From assembly GCA_017621635.1 (NCBI GenBank), contig JAGASU010000027.1:1-45522 (forward strand): a stretch of 45,522 nt of DNA, written 5' to 3'. Shown in pieces: positions 34,087 to 42,630 of this stretch (positions are counted from its first letter, which is position 1; each line of letters starts with the position of its first letter). Below the pieces are notes generated by a model. It did no database searches. It saw only the letters and a program-made list of their open reading frames with translations, and was not told the DNA's origin. This DNA comes from Alphaproteobacteria bacterium. Its GTDB lineage: Bacteria > Pseudomonadota > Alphaproteobacteria > RF32 > CAG-239. A program made the translations under genes and the position numbers.

Positions 34087-34842
34087 ATGTCAGGACACTC
34101 CCAATTTAAAAACATCATGTACCGCAAAGGCGCACAAGATGCAAAAAAAGCAAGAGTATTTGCAAAATTAGCCCGTGAAATCACAGTTGCCGCCAAAAGC
34201 GGTCTTCCCGAGCCGGATAAAAACCCCCGCTTAAGGCTGGCCATTCAGGCAGCCCGCGCAGAAAGTATGCCTAAAGATAATATCGAGCGTGCTATTGCCA
34301 AGGTAACTCAGGTAGCCGGCGGAGCAGATTTTACAACCATGCGTTATGAAGGCTTTTCCCCCAACAAAGTCGCTATCATCGTTGAAGCCTTAACTGATAA
34401 TAAAAACCGTACCGCCAGTAACGTTCGCTCTATTTTCGGCAAACGTGGCGGCGCTATGGGTGAAACAGGTTCTGTTTCTTTCAATTTCGAACGTATCGGC
34501 TATATTGAGTATCCTCTCGCCGTGGCTGACGCTGATAAGATGTTTGAAGAAGCGCTTGAAGCCGGTGCCAATGAAGTGATTTCCGAAGATGAAATTCACG
34601 CCATTGAAACCCTGCCTGATGATTTATCTGTCGTAACCGACGCTTTGGAAAAGAAATTCGGCACACCGTCCGCTTCAAGGCTTGACTGGAAACCAACCGT
34701 TAAAACCGAAATCACTGATTTGGAAACGGCTAAAAAATTCTTGGAATTTATCGACGCTCTTGAAGAAGATGAAGACGTACAACACGTTTACCACAATGCC
34801 GAAATTGCCGACAGCATTATGGCTGAGCTTGAGGCTGAATAA
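34087..34842 (+). CDS. yebC: YebC/PmpR-family protein
   Basis: Long described as a transcription regulator and more recently linked to translation of difficult peptide sequences. Seen: MSGHSQFKNIMYRKGAQDAKKARVFAKLAREITVAAKSG at the start, the MPKDNIERAI segment, and the GGAMGETGSVSF motif. 251 residues. Stop overlaps ruvC start by one base (TAATG), the common yebC-ruvC pair. Ribosome site TATGGAGATCTAA. Confidence 0.96.
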   Translation: MSGHSQFKNIMYRKGAQDAKKARVFAKLAREITVAAKSGLPEPDKNPRLRLAIQAARAESMPKDNIERAIAKVTQVAGGADFTTMRYEGFSPNKVAIIVEALTDNKNRTASNVRSIFGKRGGAMGETGSVSFNFERIGYIEYPLAVADADKMFEEALEAGANEVISEDEIHAIETLPDDLSVVTDALEKKFGTPSASRLDWKPTVKTEITDLETAKKFLEFIDALEEDEDVQHVYHNAEIADSIMAELEAE

Positions 34843-35330
34843 TGCGGATTCTTGGTTTGGATCCAAGCATTTCCTCAACCGGTTGGGGCATAATAGATAC
34901 AAACGGAAACCGTCTGTCCTATGTGGCAGACGGTTTTATTGCAACCCCGCCCAAAGCCCCGCTTTCCAAACGTTTAAATATGATATACACCGAGCTTAAA
35001 CGCATCATAGAACTTTACCGCCCCGATGAAGCGTCAATTGAAATAACTTTTCTGAATAGTAATCCCGAAACGTCATTAAAACTAAGTATGGCGCGCGGAG
35101 TCGTCTTCCTGATGCCCTCGCTTTATAACATTCCTTTGTTTGAATATGAAGCAACCAAAATCAAAAAAGCCTTAACCGGTATCGGCAAGGCTGATAAAAA
35201 CCAAGTTGAAACAATGGTAAAAATTTTGCTCCCCGGTTGCCGTCCCAAAAACAACGACTCGTCAGACGCCTTAGCCATTGCAATAACACATTGCAACTTT
35301 CGCTCGTCTTATAAAGATCATATTGTCTAG
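34842..35330 (+). CDS. ruvC: Crossover junction endodeoxyribonuclease RuvC
   Basis: Resolves Holliday junctions. Seen: MRILGLDPSISSTGWG with the first catalytic Asp7, EASIEITF with the catalytic Glu, and the acidic pair DSSDALAIAITH near the C-terminus. 162 residues. ruvAB, which usually follow, are not here; the next gene is convergent adk, overlapping by four bases. Coupled to yebC by a one-base overlap. Confidence 0.95.
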   Translation: MRILGLDPSISSTGWGIIDTNGNRLSYVADGFIATPPKAPLSKRLNMIYTELKRIIELYRPDEASIEITFLNSNPETSLKLSMARGVVFLMPSLYNIPLFEYEATKIKKALTGIGKADKNQVETMVKILLPGCRPKNNDSSDALAIAITHCNFRSSYKDHIV

Positions 35331-35995
35331 GCTAAAACTTCCTGCAAATAATCTTTATTTGCTTCCAAAAAAGACTTTGCGATATCGCCGCCTTCTGCCG
35401 TTCCTTCATACCAAAAGAAATTCTTGCCATGGTTTTTTAATTCCATAACCGCTGGCTTCGTCATTTCTTCATATTCAGCCAGACGCTCCGGCAAAACCTC
35501 ATCATCTTTACGTTTAATCAACTTGCCGCCGCACGAACAAACGCCATCACCGACATCATGTGCCATACCGCACTTTTCACAAATGCGCCGATTCTTGACG
35601 CGTTCCAAAATAAGTTCTTTAGGCGTATCCCTGAAAATAACCGCACTTTTAAACATCTTTAACAGCTCACCAAAAGCCTCAACCTGTCCGACAGTCCGCG
35701 GATAGCCGTCTAAAATAAGCACTTTGGCTTTAACATTTTTAAGTTCTTCTTTCAACATCTCATTGATAATTCTATCCGGAGCCAAACCGCCCTCTTTCAT
35801 ATTTGCAGCCAGCTCTTGTCCGAGCCGCGTATTATTCTTTTTTTCCCTGCGAATCATTTCACCGATAGAAATATCGGCAATATCATCATCTCTAAACCCA
35901 TAGATTTCTTTAAGTTCTTTAACCAAAGAAGAGGCAATATAGCCTTTTCCCGAAGCAGGTGCGCCAATCAGCGAAATAACAAATTTTTTATTCAT
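35327..35995 (-). CDS. adk: Adenylate kinase (zinc-finger LID type)
   Basis: Interconverts AMP, ADP and ATP. Seen: P-loop GAPASGKG, ISIGEMIRRE, LDGYPRTVGQVEAF, and a LID with CEKCG...CSCGG four-Cys zinc site and RKDDEVLPERL. The frame opens at 36061, but the ATG at 35995 has GAGGAA eight bases upstream and gives the usual MNKKFVISLIGAPASGKG; product 222 residues. It may be co-transcribed with the lipoprotein gene 78 bases upstream. The family call is firm; a divergent paralogue of the main Adk is possible. Confidence 0.9.
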   Translation of the reverse strand: MNKKFVISLIGAPASGKGYIASSLVKELKEIYGFRDDDIADISIGEMIRREKKNNTRLGQELAANMKEGGLAPDRIINEMLKEELKNVKAKVLILDGYPRTVGQVEAFGELLKMFKSAVIFRDTPKELILERVKNRRICEKCGMAHDVGDGVCSCGGKLIKRKDDEVLPERLAEYEEMTKPAVMELKNHGKNFFWYEGTAEGGDIAKSFLEANKDYLQEVLA

Positions 35996-36073
35996 ATTTT
36001 CTATTCCTCTTTCCGCAAAAAAGCTCCAAACATCCGTTGAAGCTCTTCCACCATAAAACAAAAATGTTAATTT

Positions 36074-37240
36074 TTATTTTACATAATCATCTATATCGTC
36101 AACATAAACCTCTTCAAATTCCGCCCCGAAATTCCCCTCACCGCTGACATCATAAACATAAGGTTCATTTTTAGATTCCGCATCATCTGAAGGACGAGCT
36201 AAATGAACCCGTTCATGACTGTCATTAGCTGAAAAATTTTGTTTTTTAGATTCAGGCTTTTTAGCCCCACCTTCCTCAATCACCTCAACCGGAGCCAGAC
36301 TTTCTGAACTTTCGTCATCGCCCAAATCAAGCTTTTGTCGTCTAGGTGTTTCATCTGCATTCAAGCGTTCCTCTTTAACCTGAGGTTTAACAGGAGTTTT
36401 CTCCGGCTCTCCCAAATCTTCTTCATCTTCAACGGCTGATAATTCCGGACTGAGCGGGTGAGCATCTTTCGGCAAACGAATCATTCCATAGCCATATCCG
36501 CCGCCGTTAGCAGGTCCGGATAAACCGATTGAATAATACCCGCCGATATACCCGTAATCCAAATCAATATAATCAACCGTAAACATCACGCGGACTGTCG
36601 TCGTTCCGACGCTGGTCATATCACATTTAAAACCGTTGCCGTTTAAAACAATCTCATTGTTTCCTTTTACATACAACATCGCTTTATCAGGTTTGCAAAC
36701 ACTGGGAGTCTGCCCGTTATAACTTAAATTATATCCAAGTACTAAATTTAGAGCCGTGTTCCCTTTAACGCTGGACGCATCAATAATTTTTACCCCGTCA
36801 AAAAAGACATACGCCGGCGTAACGCCGATTCTCGCCGGAACCGTCAAATACGGATTAACGCACACATGCGCCTGAGCATTTGCTTCACATAAAAGCGCTG
36901 TCGCATCCAGATTATTATCCGTCAAATGCGCCAAAGAATTATAAATATACTCTCTGGACATAGAAAGCTCGGCCGGAGCGCACTGCTTATCCCGACAAAC
37001 AATAACCGAATTTAAAGGCGGAATCCTTTTATTAAAAACTTTGGCAGCAACATCAGGCTGCATAACAAACGCTTGCGATTCTTCAGACGACATATACTGA
37101 TCAGAATATAAGCTGCTGTTCTCTGCGCCATAAGGCGAAACAACCGTCAGACGATCCGCGTCAGACTCCCCGTTTGTACACGAAGCGACACAAACAACGC
37201 CGGCAGCTAAACATAATTGAAAAAATATTTTATTGCGCAC
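36074..37240 (-). CDS. Large lipoprotein with acidic C-terminal tail
   Basis: Not recognised. Seen: a lipoprotein signal ending VCVASC (Cys21), a folded region to about residue 265 with several Cys (probable disulfides) and Gly/Tyr-rich strands (DYGYIGGYYSIGLSGPANGGGYGYG), then a long low-complexity tail rich in Glu, Asp, Lys and Ser to residue 388. The tail is likely disordered and exposed. Ser follows the lipid Cys closely, so outer-membrane sorting is plausible. Divergent from the thermonuclease gene. Confidence 0.8.
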   Translation of the reverse strand: MRNKIFFQLCLAAGVVCVASCTNGESDADRLTVVSPYGAENSSLYSDQYMSSEESQAFVMQPDVAAKVFNKRIPPLNSVIVCRDKQCAPAELSMSREYIYNSLAHLTDNNLDATALLCEANAQAHVCVNPYLTVPARIGVTPAYVFFDGVKIIDASSVKGNTALNLVLGYNLSYNGQTPSVCKPDKAMLYVKGNNEIVLNGNGFKCDMTSVGTTTVRVMFTVDYIDLDYGYIGGYYSIGLSGPANGGGYGYGMIRLPKDAHPLSPELSAVEDEEDLGEPEKTPVKPQVKEERLNADETPRRQKLDLGDDESSESLAPVEVIEEGGAKKPESKKQNFSANDSHERVHLARPSDDAESKNEPYVYDVSGEGNFGAEFEEVYVDDIDDYVK

Positions 37241-37303
37241 GCTAACTAACCTTTAATCAAAATTAAGTATATACTACAAAAACACTATAAGGAAAGTCCG
37301 CTA

Positions 37304-37831
37304 ATGGAAAGAAAATTGTCAAAAATATACACACAATATAAAAGCTTACCTCTTTTACTGTTAATCATCGCCTGCTTTTTTCTCAAAATCTGCAAAGCCG
37401 AGGAAATAATATCATCTCCAACCAATCCGCTGAAAGTGGTAGACGGTGACAGTCTGGAAATCGGTTCATCACGCATTCGCTTAACCGGCATTGACGCACC
37501 TGAATATTTCCAACAGTGCAAACGCAAAAACAAAAAGCTCCCCTGCGGCAAACAGGCCACCGAACACTTAAAAAAACTGACAAATAATAAGACCGTTCGG
37601 TGTGTCATTCATCAAAAAGACCGTTACGACCGTTTTCTTTGCACCTGCTACGTTGATGAGCTTGACTTAAACGCCGAGATGATTCGCTCGGGCTTTGCCG
37701 TAACTTATCTTGACAGCCCCTACAACACCGAACAAACCGAAGCCAAAACAAAAAAGCGGGGAATTTGGCAGACAAAATTTATGCAGCCCCGCCTCTATCG
37801 CCGCTTAAAGGAGCTGCAAAAAAGCAAATAA
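37304..37831 (+). CDS. Thermonuclease family protein (SNase-like)
   Basis: Calcium-dependent nuclease fold, probably exported. Seen: a hydrophobic signal or anchor at 15-32, then KVVDGDSLEI with Asp47/Asp49, RIRLTGIDAPE with Arg59, Asp64 and Glu67, GKQATEHLKKL, and KDRYDRFLCTCYV with Arg110, the SNase active-site set. 175 residues. Ribosome site TAAGGAAAGTCCGCTA. Likely role: nucleic-acid breakdown in the periplasm or outside. Divergent neighbour is a lipoprotein gene. Confidence 0.93.
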   Translation: MERKLSKIYTQYKSLPLLLLIIACFFLKICKAEEIISSPTNPLKVVDGDSLEIGSSRIRLTGIDAPEYFQQCKRKNKKLPCGKQATEHLKKLTNNKTVRCVIHQKDRYDRFLCTCYVDELDLNAEMIRSGFAVTYLDSPYNTEQTEAKTKKRGIWQTKFMQPRLYRRLKELQKSK

Positions 37832-37855
37832 TTTAAATTTTACATCAGATTCTTA

Positions 37856-37883
37856 TTGACTCCTTAAAAAACTTATGTATAGT
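37856..37883 (+). promoter_or_regulatory. Promoter for rplU-rpmA
   Basis: TTGACT, 16-base spacer, TATAGT, 45 bases before the rplU start. Confidence 0.65.
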
Positions 37884-37927
37884 GCACAAAAAAGTTATGT
37901 TTAAATCTACAAAACAGGTGAATTAAA

Positions 37928-38227
37928 ATGTATGCAGTAATTAAAACAGGCGGCAAGCAATATAAAGTAGCGTCCAACGACGTTATCAAAATCGAAAAAA
38001 TTGCCGGTGACGCCGGAAGCGAAGTAATTTTTAACGAAGTCTTGGCTATGGACGAGACCGTTGGCACTCCTTTTGTTGCCGGCGCAAGCGTAAAAGCAAC
38101 CATCGTTAAACAAGCCAAAGACGCAAAAGTTATCGTTTTCAAAAAGAAAAGAAGACAAAACTACCGTCGTAAAAACGGTCACAGACAAAACATCACACTC
38201 GTTAAAATCACCGAGTTGTGTAAATAA
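37928..38227 (+). CDS. rplU: 50S ribosomal protein L21
   Basis: Large-subunit protein binding 23S rRNA. Seen: [40 protein letters not shown], and the basic end [23 protein letters not shown]. 99 residues. Starts the conserved rplU-rpmA-obgE cluster. Confidence 0.98.
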   Translation: MYAVIKTGGKQYKVASNDVIKIEKIAGDAGSEVIFNEVLAMDETVGTPFVAGASVKATIVKQAKDAKVIVFKKKRRQNYRRKNGHRQNITLVKITELCK

Positions 38228-38246
38228 TTAACTAGGAGTTTTTAAA

Positions 38247-38504
38247 ATGGCACATAAGAAATCAGGCGGTAGCTCATCAAACGGACGCGATTCTATCGGA
38301 CGTCGTTTAGGTGTTAAAAAATTTGGCGGTGAATCTGTAATCTCCGGCAACATCATCATTCGTCAACGCGGAACAAAATTCCACCCCGGCGAGAATGTTG
38401 GCATGGGTAAAGATCACACCATTTTTGCAACCACGGAAGGAAAAGTTGAGTTTAAGACAAAAGCTAATGACAGAACTTATGTTTCTGTTGTCCCTGCTGA
38501 ATAA
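38247..38504 (+). CDS. rpmA: 50S ribosomal protein L27
   Basis: Reaches the peptidyl-transferase centre. Seen: [31 protein letters not shown] and [25 protein letters not shown]. 85 residues, 19 bases after rplU. The N-terminus begins directly with AHKK, without the extra leader cleaved in Firmicutes. A terminator follows, so obgE has partly separate expression. Confidence 0.98.
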   Translation: MAHKKSGGSSSNGRDSIGRRLGVKKFGGESVISGNIIIRQRGTKFHPGENVGMGKDHTIFATTEGKVEFKTKANDRTYVSVVPAE

Positions 38505-38521
38505 TCTTTCTCATAAAGAAT

Positions 38522-38555
38522 AAAAAGGGGGTGCCAGACATCCCCTTTATTTTTC
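38522..38555 (+). terminator. Terminator after rpmA
   Basis: AAAGGGG pairs with CCCCTTT around GTGCCAGACAT, followed by ATTTTT. Confidence 0.8.
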
Positions 38556-38588
38556 AAAAAAACAGGATACATATTCCCATCAGGTTAA

Positions 38589-39680
<1,092 letters not shown>

Positions 39681-39695
39681 TTTTAGGAGCATAAA

Positions 39696-40040
39696 ATGAG
39701 TACGACAGACACAACATTGCTTGAGTTAATTGAAAAAACATTAGACGACAACAAAGCCGAAAACATCGTCACCATAGACCTCAAGGGCAAGACCTCAATT
39801 GCCAACTATATGGTCATCGCCAGCGGTACTTCAAACCGCCATGTCGCCGCACTTGCCGATAAGCTCAAATACACCTTAAAGCAAAACGGCTATAACACCA
39901 CTTCAGAAGGCGAAGAAAAAGCCAACTGGGTTTTAATCGACGCTTTTGATGTCATTGTACACATTTTCTGCCCCGAAGTCCGCGACTTCTACAATCTTGA
40001 AAAAATGTGGAACACCGCCGCCGAATTAAGAAAAAATTAA
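39696..40040 (+). CDS. rsfS: Ribosomal silencing factor RsfS
   Basis: Binds L14 and blocks subunit joining when nutrients are low. Seen: IANYMVIASGTSNRHVAALADKL, then a YNTTSEGEEKANWVLIDAFDVIVHIFCPEVRDFYNLEKMW block, diagnostic of the RsfS/Iojap family. 114 residues. Co-transcribed with obgE. Confidence 0.97.
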   Translation: MSTTDTTLLELIEKTLDDNKAENIVTIDLKGKTSIANYMVIASGTSNRHVAALADKLKYTLKQNGYNTTSEGEEKANWVLIDAFDVIVHIFCPEVRDFYNLEKMWNTAAELRKN

Positions 40041-40077
40041 ACACCAGACTTAAAACTAAATAAATGATACAAAGCCG

Positions 40078-40100
40078 AATGCCTCTTTAGAGGCATTTTT
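40078..40100 (+). terminator. Terminator after rsfS
   Basis: AATGCCTC-TTTA-GAGGCATT followed by TTT. Confidence 0.85.
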
Positions 40101-40177
40101 GATAACAACAAATATTTACTTTAGATTCTATCGCTTTTGCGACCATATAACTATTTATTTTCTATAAAATAAAGGCG

Positions 40178-40206
40178 TTGACAAATACTGATATTTAATG
40201 TAGTAT
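40178..40206 (+). promoter_or_regulatory. Promoter for the 40244 gene
   Basis: TTGACA, 17-base spacer, TAGTAT. The -10 overlaps an upstream in-frame ATG at 40205, which rules that ATG out as the usual start. Confidence 0.65.
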
Positions 40207-40243
40207 GGACAAAATAGGTGAACTTTTAATAGGAGATGGGATT

Positions 40244-40882
40244 ATGAACCAAAAAACAGATAAGTGGGGTGATTTGTATGACACTATGAAAAATGCCGCA
40301 AAAGAGGCTGTGACACAGGTTGAAGCTTTTTGCGGCGTAGAGAGTGCAAAAAGAACCTTAAAAAAACGCGAAGAAGATAAAGTAATTTCCCAATATTTCG
40401 GCGATAAAGTATTTAAAAACCTACCAGAAGCATCGTTACGCGGATATGCAAGAAAAATTATACAATATCAAAACGATGATTATGTAAAAAATCCCGAAAA
40501 TTATTCAATAAAAAGTCTTACTCAAAATGTTCGTTCTCAGGCTTCTAAGAGACAATTTGATAAAGATCACCATATTGAAGCAAGCCTCAAAAAAGCCGGG
40601 TTGACAAGTAAAGAGATTAACGACTATCACCGAATACAAGAATATGCCAGCTTCGGAATGGATGCATCTATTGCTAGTATGGGAAAACCTCTTTTAGAAA
40701 AGATAGATAAAGCTCTGGAGGAATCAATGTCCACACAGACTGTAGCAGAATTTCGCAAACAATACAGAGGAAAATCATTCTCAGAAATTCACGATAAATG
40801 CTACGACCCTGAACTAACCCATAAACAACAGAAAATTTTAGATAGCTACCAAAGCAACGTTGTATTAGGCAGTTATCGCTAG
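40244..40882 (+). CDS. Hypothetical soluble protein, 212 residues
   Basis: Not recognised. Helical, charged, no signal or membrane part; contains VESAKRTLKKREEDK and a YHRIQEYASFGMDASIASMG stretch. The start at 40244 is chosen because AGGAG lies eight bases upstream and the promoter -10 covers the earlier ATG. It lies between the rsfS terminator and tRNA-Trp, next to the accessory zone, and may be an accessory gene. A 12-bp inverted repeat follows its stop. Confidence 0.75.
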   Translation: MNQKTDKWGDLYDTMKNAAKEAVTQVEAFCGVESAKRTLKKREEDKVISQYFGDKVFKNLPEASLRGYARKIIQYQNDDYVKNPENYSIKSLTQNVRSQASKRQFDKDHHIEASLKKAGLTSKEINDYHRIQEYASFGMDASIASMGKPLLEKIDKALEESMSTQTVAEFRKQYRGKSFSEIHDKCYDPELTHKQQKILDSYQSNVVLGSYR

Positions 40883-40891
40883 AACTTTCTG

Positions 40892-40935
40892 ACAAGCTAA
40901 ACACGGCATCTTAAAAATGCACATGTTTAGCTTGT
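40892..40935 (+). repeat. 12-bp perfect inverted repeat after the 40244 gene
   Basis: ACAAGCTAAACA (40892-40903) and TGTTTAGCTTGT (40924-40935), with an inner GCAT/ATGC. No T-run follows immediately (GCGGATTTT), so a terminator role is uncertain. Confidence 0.6.
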
Positions 40936-40955
40936 GCGGATTTTAAAAAAAATAC

Positions 40956-40984
40956 TTGATTTATTAATTTACAACGTGTATCTA
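40956..40984 (+). promoter_or_regulatory. Promoter for tRNA-Trp
   Basis: TTGATT, 17-base spacer, TATCTA; the tRNA starts 34 bases further on. Confidence 0.55.
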
Positions 40985-41017
40985 TGCTGACGTGACAAGA
41001 AATTGCCACCCAAAGCT

Positions 41018-41093
41018 AGGGGTATAGCTCAGTTGGTAGAGCACCGGTCTCCAAAACCGGGTGTCGTGAGTTCGAATCTTACTGCCCCTGCCA
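41018..41093 (+). tRNA. tRNA-Trp (CCA anticodon)
   Basis: 76 nt: acceptor AGGGGTA/TGCCCCT, D-arm GCTCAGTTGGTAGAGC, anticodon stem CCGGT/ACCGG with loop CTCCAAA (anticodon CCA), T-arm with GTTCGAATC, discriminator G and encoded CCA. In alphaproteobacteria it normally sits just before secE-nusG; here secE is 2.76 kb away. Confidence 0.97.
41076..41093 (+). repeat. attL-like site: 3' end of tRNA-Trp
   Basis: ATCTTACTGCCCCTGCCA, the last 18 bases of tRNA-Trp, repeated exactly at 41253-41270. Such duplications mark integration of mobile elements at tRNA 3' ends. Confidence 0.7.
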
Positions 41094-41243
41094 TTAAAAA
41101 GGTCCGCTTTATGCGGACTTTTTTAATGGCATTTAGGGAAAGTTAGGTTCGAACTCACGAAGAAGTGAGTTTGACCAGGAGGATAAGGCGGGCGGAAGAA
41201 CGCCGGTCAGCATAGCTGATATCCGACGCAGCGGCGAAGCAAA
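41086..41243 (+). repeat. 158-bp direct repeat, copy 1
   Basis: Starts inside the tRNA-Trp 3' end, holds a terminator hairpin (GGTCCGC-TTTA-TGCGGAC), an inverted echo of the tRNA T-arm (TTCGAACTCAC), then GTGAGTTTGACC, TCAGC-ATA-GCTGA and GGCG/CGCC stems. Identical to 42449-42605 except for one missing base at copy 2; weaker likeness continues about 30 bases. Confidence 0.9.
41094..41126 (+). terminator. Terminator after tRNA-Trp (within repeat copy 1)
   Basis: TTAAAAAGGTCCGC-TTTA-TGCGGACTTTTTTAA, with T-run. Confidence 0.85.
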
Positions 41244-41252
41244 ACATAGCCT

Positions 41253-41270
41253 ATCTTACTGCCCCTGCCA
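41253..41270 (+). repeat. attR-like duplicate of the tRNA-Trp 3' end
   Basis: Exact 18-base copy of the tRNA-Trp end. A second terminator (41283-41305) follows it, perhaps the original tRNA terminator. Confidence 0.7.
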
Positions 41271-41282
41271 CTCAAGACAAGC

Positions 41283-41305
41283 CGTCCGAAAGGGCGGTTT
41301 TTCTT
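41283..41305 (+). terminator. Terminator after the duplicated tRNA end
   Basis: CCGTCC-GAAA-GGGCGG (one T-G pair) followed by TTTTTC. Confidence 0.8.
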
Positions 41306-41327
41306 TTATAAAACAAGCGCTTAACCG

Positions 41328-41466
41328 AGTCCGTGTGAGGCGTGCCAAATGAGGCTGTTTGCGCCGCTACGGAAAGTTTCACTTTCCTACTTGCGCAAAC
41401 AACTAAGTGTTCCTGCGGCTGAAGCCTAGCAACACTAAGCGAAGTTTCCCGCTGGTTACACGGACT
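41328..41466. other. Structured 139-nt segment with three-way-junction fold
   Basis: Closing stem AGTCCGTGTGA/TTACACGGACT (one G-T). Arm 1: GTTTGCGC/GCGCAAAC with inner GGAAAGT-TTC-ACTTTCC. Arm 2: AGTGTT/AACACT with inner GGC-TGAA-GCC. No open frame or known RNA recognised. The rest of 41306-41583 shows no gene. Confidence 0.6.
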
Positions 41467-41583
41467 ATCCCAAACAAAATCCTTTGTTTTACAAGCATTT
41501 AATGCAGTTTGAATCTTGTTGAATTTCGGGATATATTATAGTTTAGAATGAAAATTTTTATTGTTTTGTATTATTCTTATACT

Positions 41584-41967
41584 CTAACCTTTTTTTCTGG
41601 TAAAGGCAATGATTAAAGAAATGAATGACATTCCCAAACTTATGTAGGCCAAGCTGAGAAGAAAACGCACAATAAATTCTTCAGAATAAGAAACGAAATA
41701 AACGCTTCCTAAAAAGACTATTGTTGTTATTATCATAAAATACGGAATCCAACCAATGGCGCACAGGTAATATGATGTTTTTGGGTAATCGGATATAAAA
41801 TTTGATAAAAATTTAGGTGTTTTGTTAAAGCAAAGCATAAATATACAAATGATAAACAATAAAAATAAAATATCAGAGAGAATTTCAAAACCCAGTAAGG
41901 AAAGAGGAGTTTCTAAAACACCTGATAATCCGCCTAATACAAGCGCTTCTTTTGACCATAATTTCAT
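41584..41967 (-). CDS. Small membrane protein, paralogue of the gene at 44683
   Basis: 127 residues, no family recognised. Opens MKLWSKEALVLGGLSGVLET, then three hydrophobic segments (about 30-47, 66-91, 99-122). Residues 1-75 closely match the protein at 44683-45075, and the upstream bases (TACTCCTTTTCC, ribosome site) match too. It lies 55 bases after the basic protein gene on the same strand, so the two are probably one unit. An immunity-type or transport role is only a guess. Confidence 0.8.
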   Translation of the reverse strand: MKLWSKEALVLGGLSGVLETPLSLLGFEILSDILFLLFIICIFMLCFNKTPKFLSNFISDYPKTSYYLCAIGWIPYFMIITTIVFLGSVYFVSYSEEFIVRFLLSLAYISLGMSFISLIIAFTRKKG

Positions 41968-42022
41968 TGTTTGTACTCCTTTTCCGAATTAGTTGGGTTA
42001 GTTTATAATAATATTTATTTCT

Positions 42023-42301
42023 TTATTTTTTCTTACGACTGCGGCAACTTTCATTGTAAGCATTAATACTATGAGCAAGGTGTGAACCCCCGAAAGAACC
42101 TTTGTTATAGGCTTTTATGGCTTGTCCAATATATGGAATTTTAGTAATAGCATAATCTCCAATGATCGAACCTGTTGAGATGGGTTTAGAAACAGCCGCA
42201 TCTTTTCTGATTTTAATGAAATTTGACGCAATTCCTTTAGCAGAGCAATCGTTATTATAACGAGATGCCGCTTTTGTTGATGTTGATAATTTTTTAGGCA
42301 T
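42023..42301 (-). CDS. Small basic hypothetical protein, 92 residues
   Basis: Not recognised. Lys/Arg-rich ends (MPKKLSTSTK; CRSRKKK), Ser/Ala/Gly-rich centre with GSIIGDYAITKIPYIGQAI and KGSFGGSHLAHSIN, no membrane segment or classic signal. The ribosome site is AAAAAAGGATATTCAA. Upstream are TATAAT at 42355-42350 and the palindrome TGATAGCGCTATCA at 42333-42346, so it is probably repressible. With the downstream membrane protein it resembles a small secreted peptide plus membrane partner pair in layout only. Confidence 0.65.
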   Translation of the reverse strand: MPKKLSTSTKAASRYNNDCSAKGIASNFIKIRKDAAVSKPISTGSIIGDYAITKIPYIGQAIKAYNKGSFGGSHLAHSINAYNESCRSRKKK

Positions 42302-42332
42302 TTGAATATCCTTTTTTAATAGTTAAACATAA

Positions 42333-42346
42333 TGATAGCGCTATCA
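42333..42346 (-). promoter_or_regulatory. Palindromic operator over the transcription start (LacI-family-like)
   Basis: TGATAGCGCTATCA is a perfect 14-base palindrome with a central GC, of the kind bound by LacI-family repressors. It lies four bases downstream of a TATAAT -10 box (42350-42355, minus strand), so a bound protein would block initiation. Confidence 0.5.
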
Positions 42347-42448
42347 ATTATTATATAGGTAAAAAGTTTTATTAAAATCAAGAGTTGTACAAAATATTTT
42401 TTTATCTTTTTTGTTTGTATGAGAATAGTCCGTGGATTGCCCTATATG

Positions 42449-42605
42449 CCCTGCCATTAAAAAGGTCCGCTTTATGCGGACTTTTTTAATGGCATTTAGG
42501 GAAAGTTGGTTCGAACTCACGAAGAAGTGAGTTTGACCAGGAGGATAAGGCGGGCGGAAGAACGCCGGTCAGCATAGCTGATATCCGACGCAGCGGCGAA
42601 GCAAA
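42449..42605 (+). repeat. 158-bp direct repeat, copy 2
   Basis: Second copy of 41086-41243, one base shorter (GTTGG for GTTAGG). It includes the terminator (about 42457-42489) and begins with a degraded tRNA end, GCCCTGCCA. Likeness to copy 1 fades at about 42628, where a truncated gene begins. Confidence 0.9.
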
Positions 42606-42630
42606 GCGTAGCCAATCGTCTGCCACTTAG

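Noticed and set aside
40205..40243. Earlier ATG start for the 40244 gene
   Set aside because: It overlaps the promoter -10 box, while AGGAG sits correctly before the ATG at 40244.
41086..42605. CRISPR array
   Set aside because: Only two long repeat copies, 1.2 kb apart, with tRNA-derived content and no spacer pattern or cas genes.
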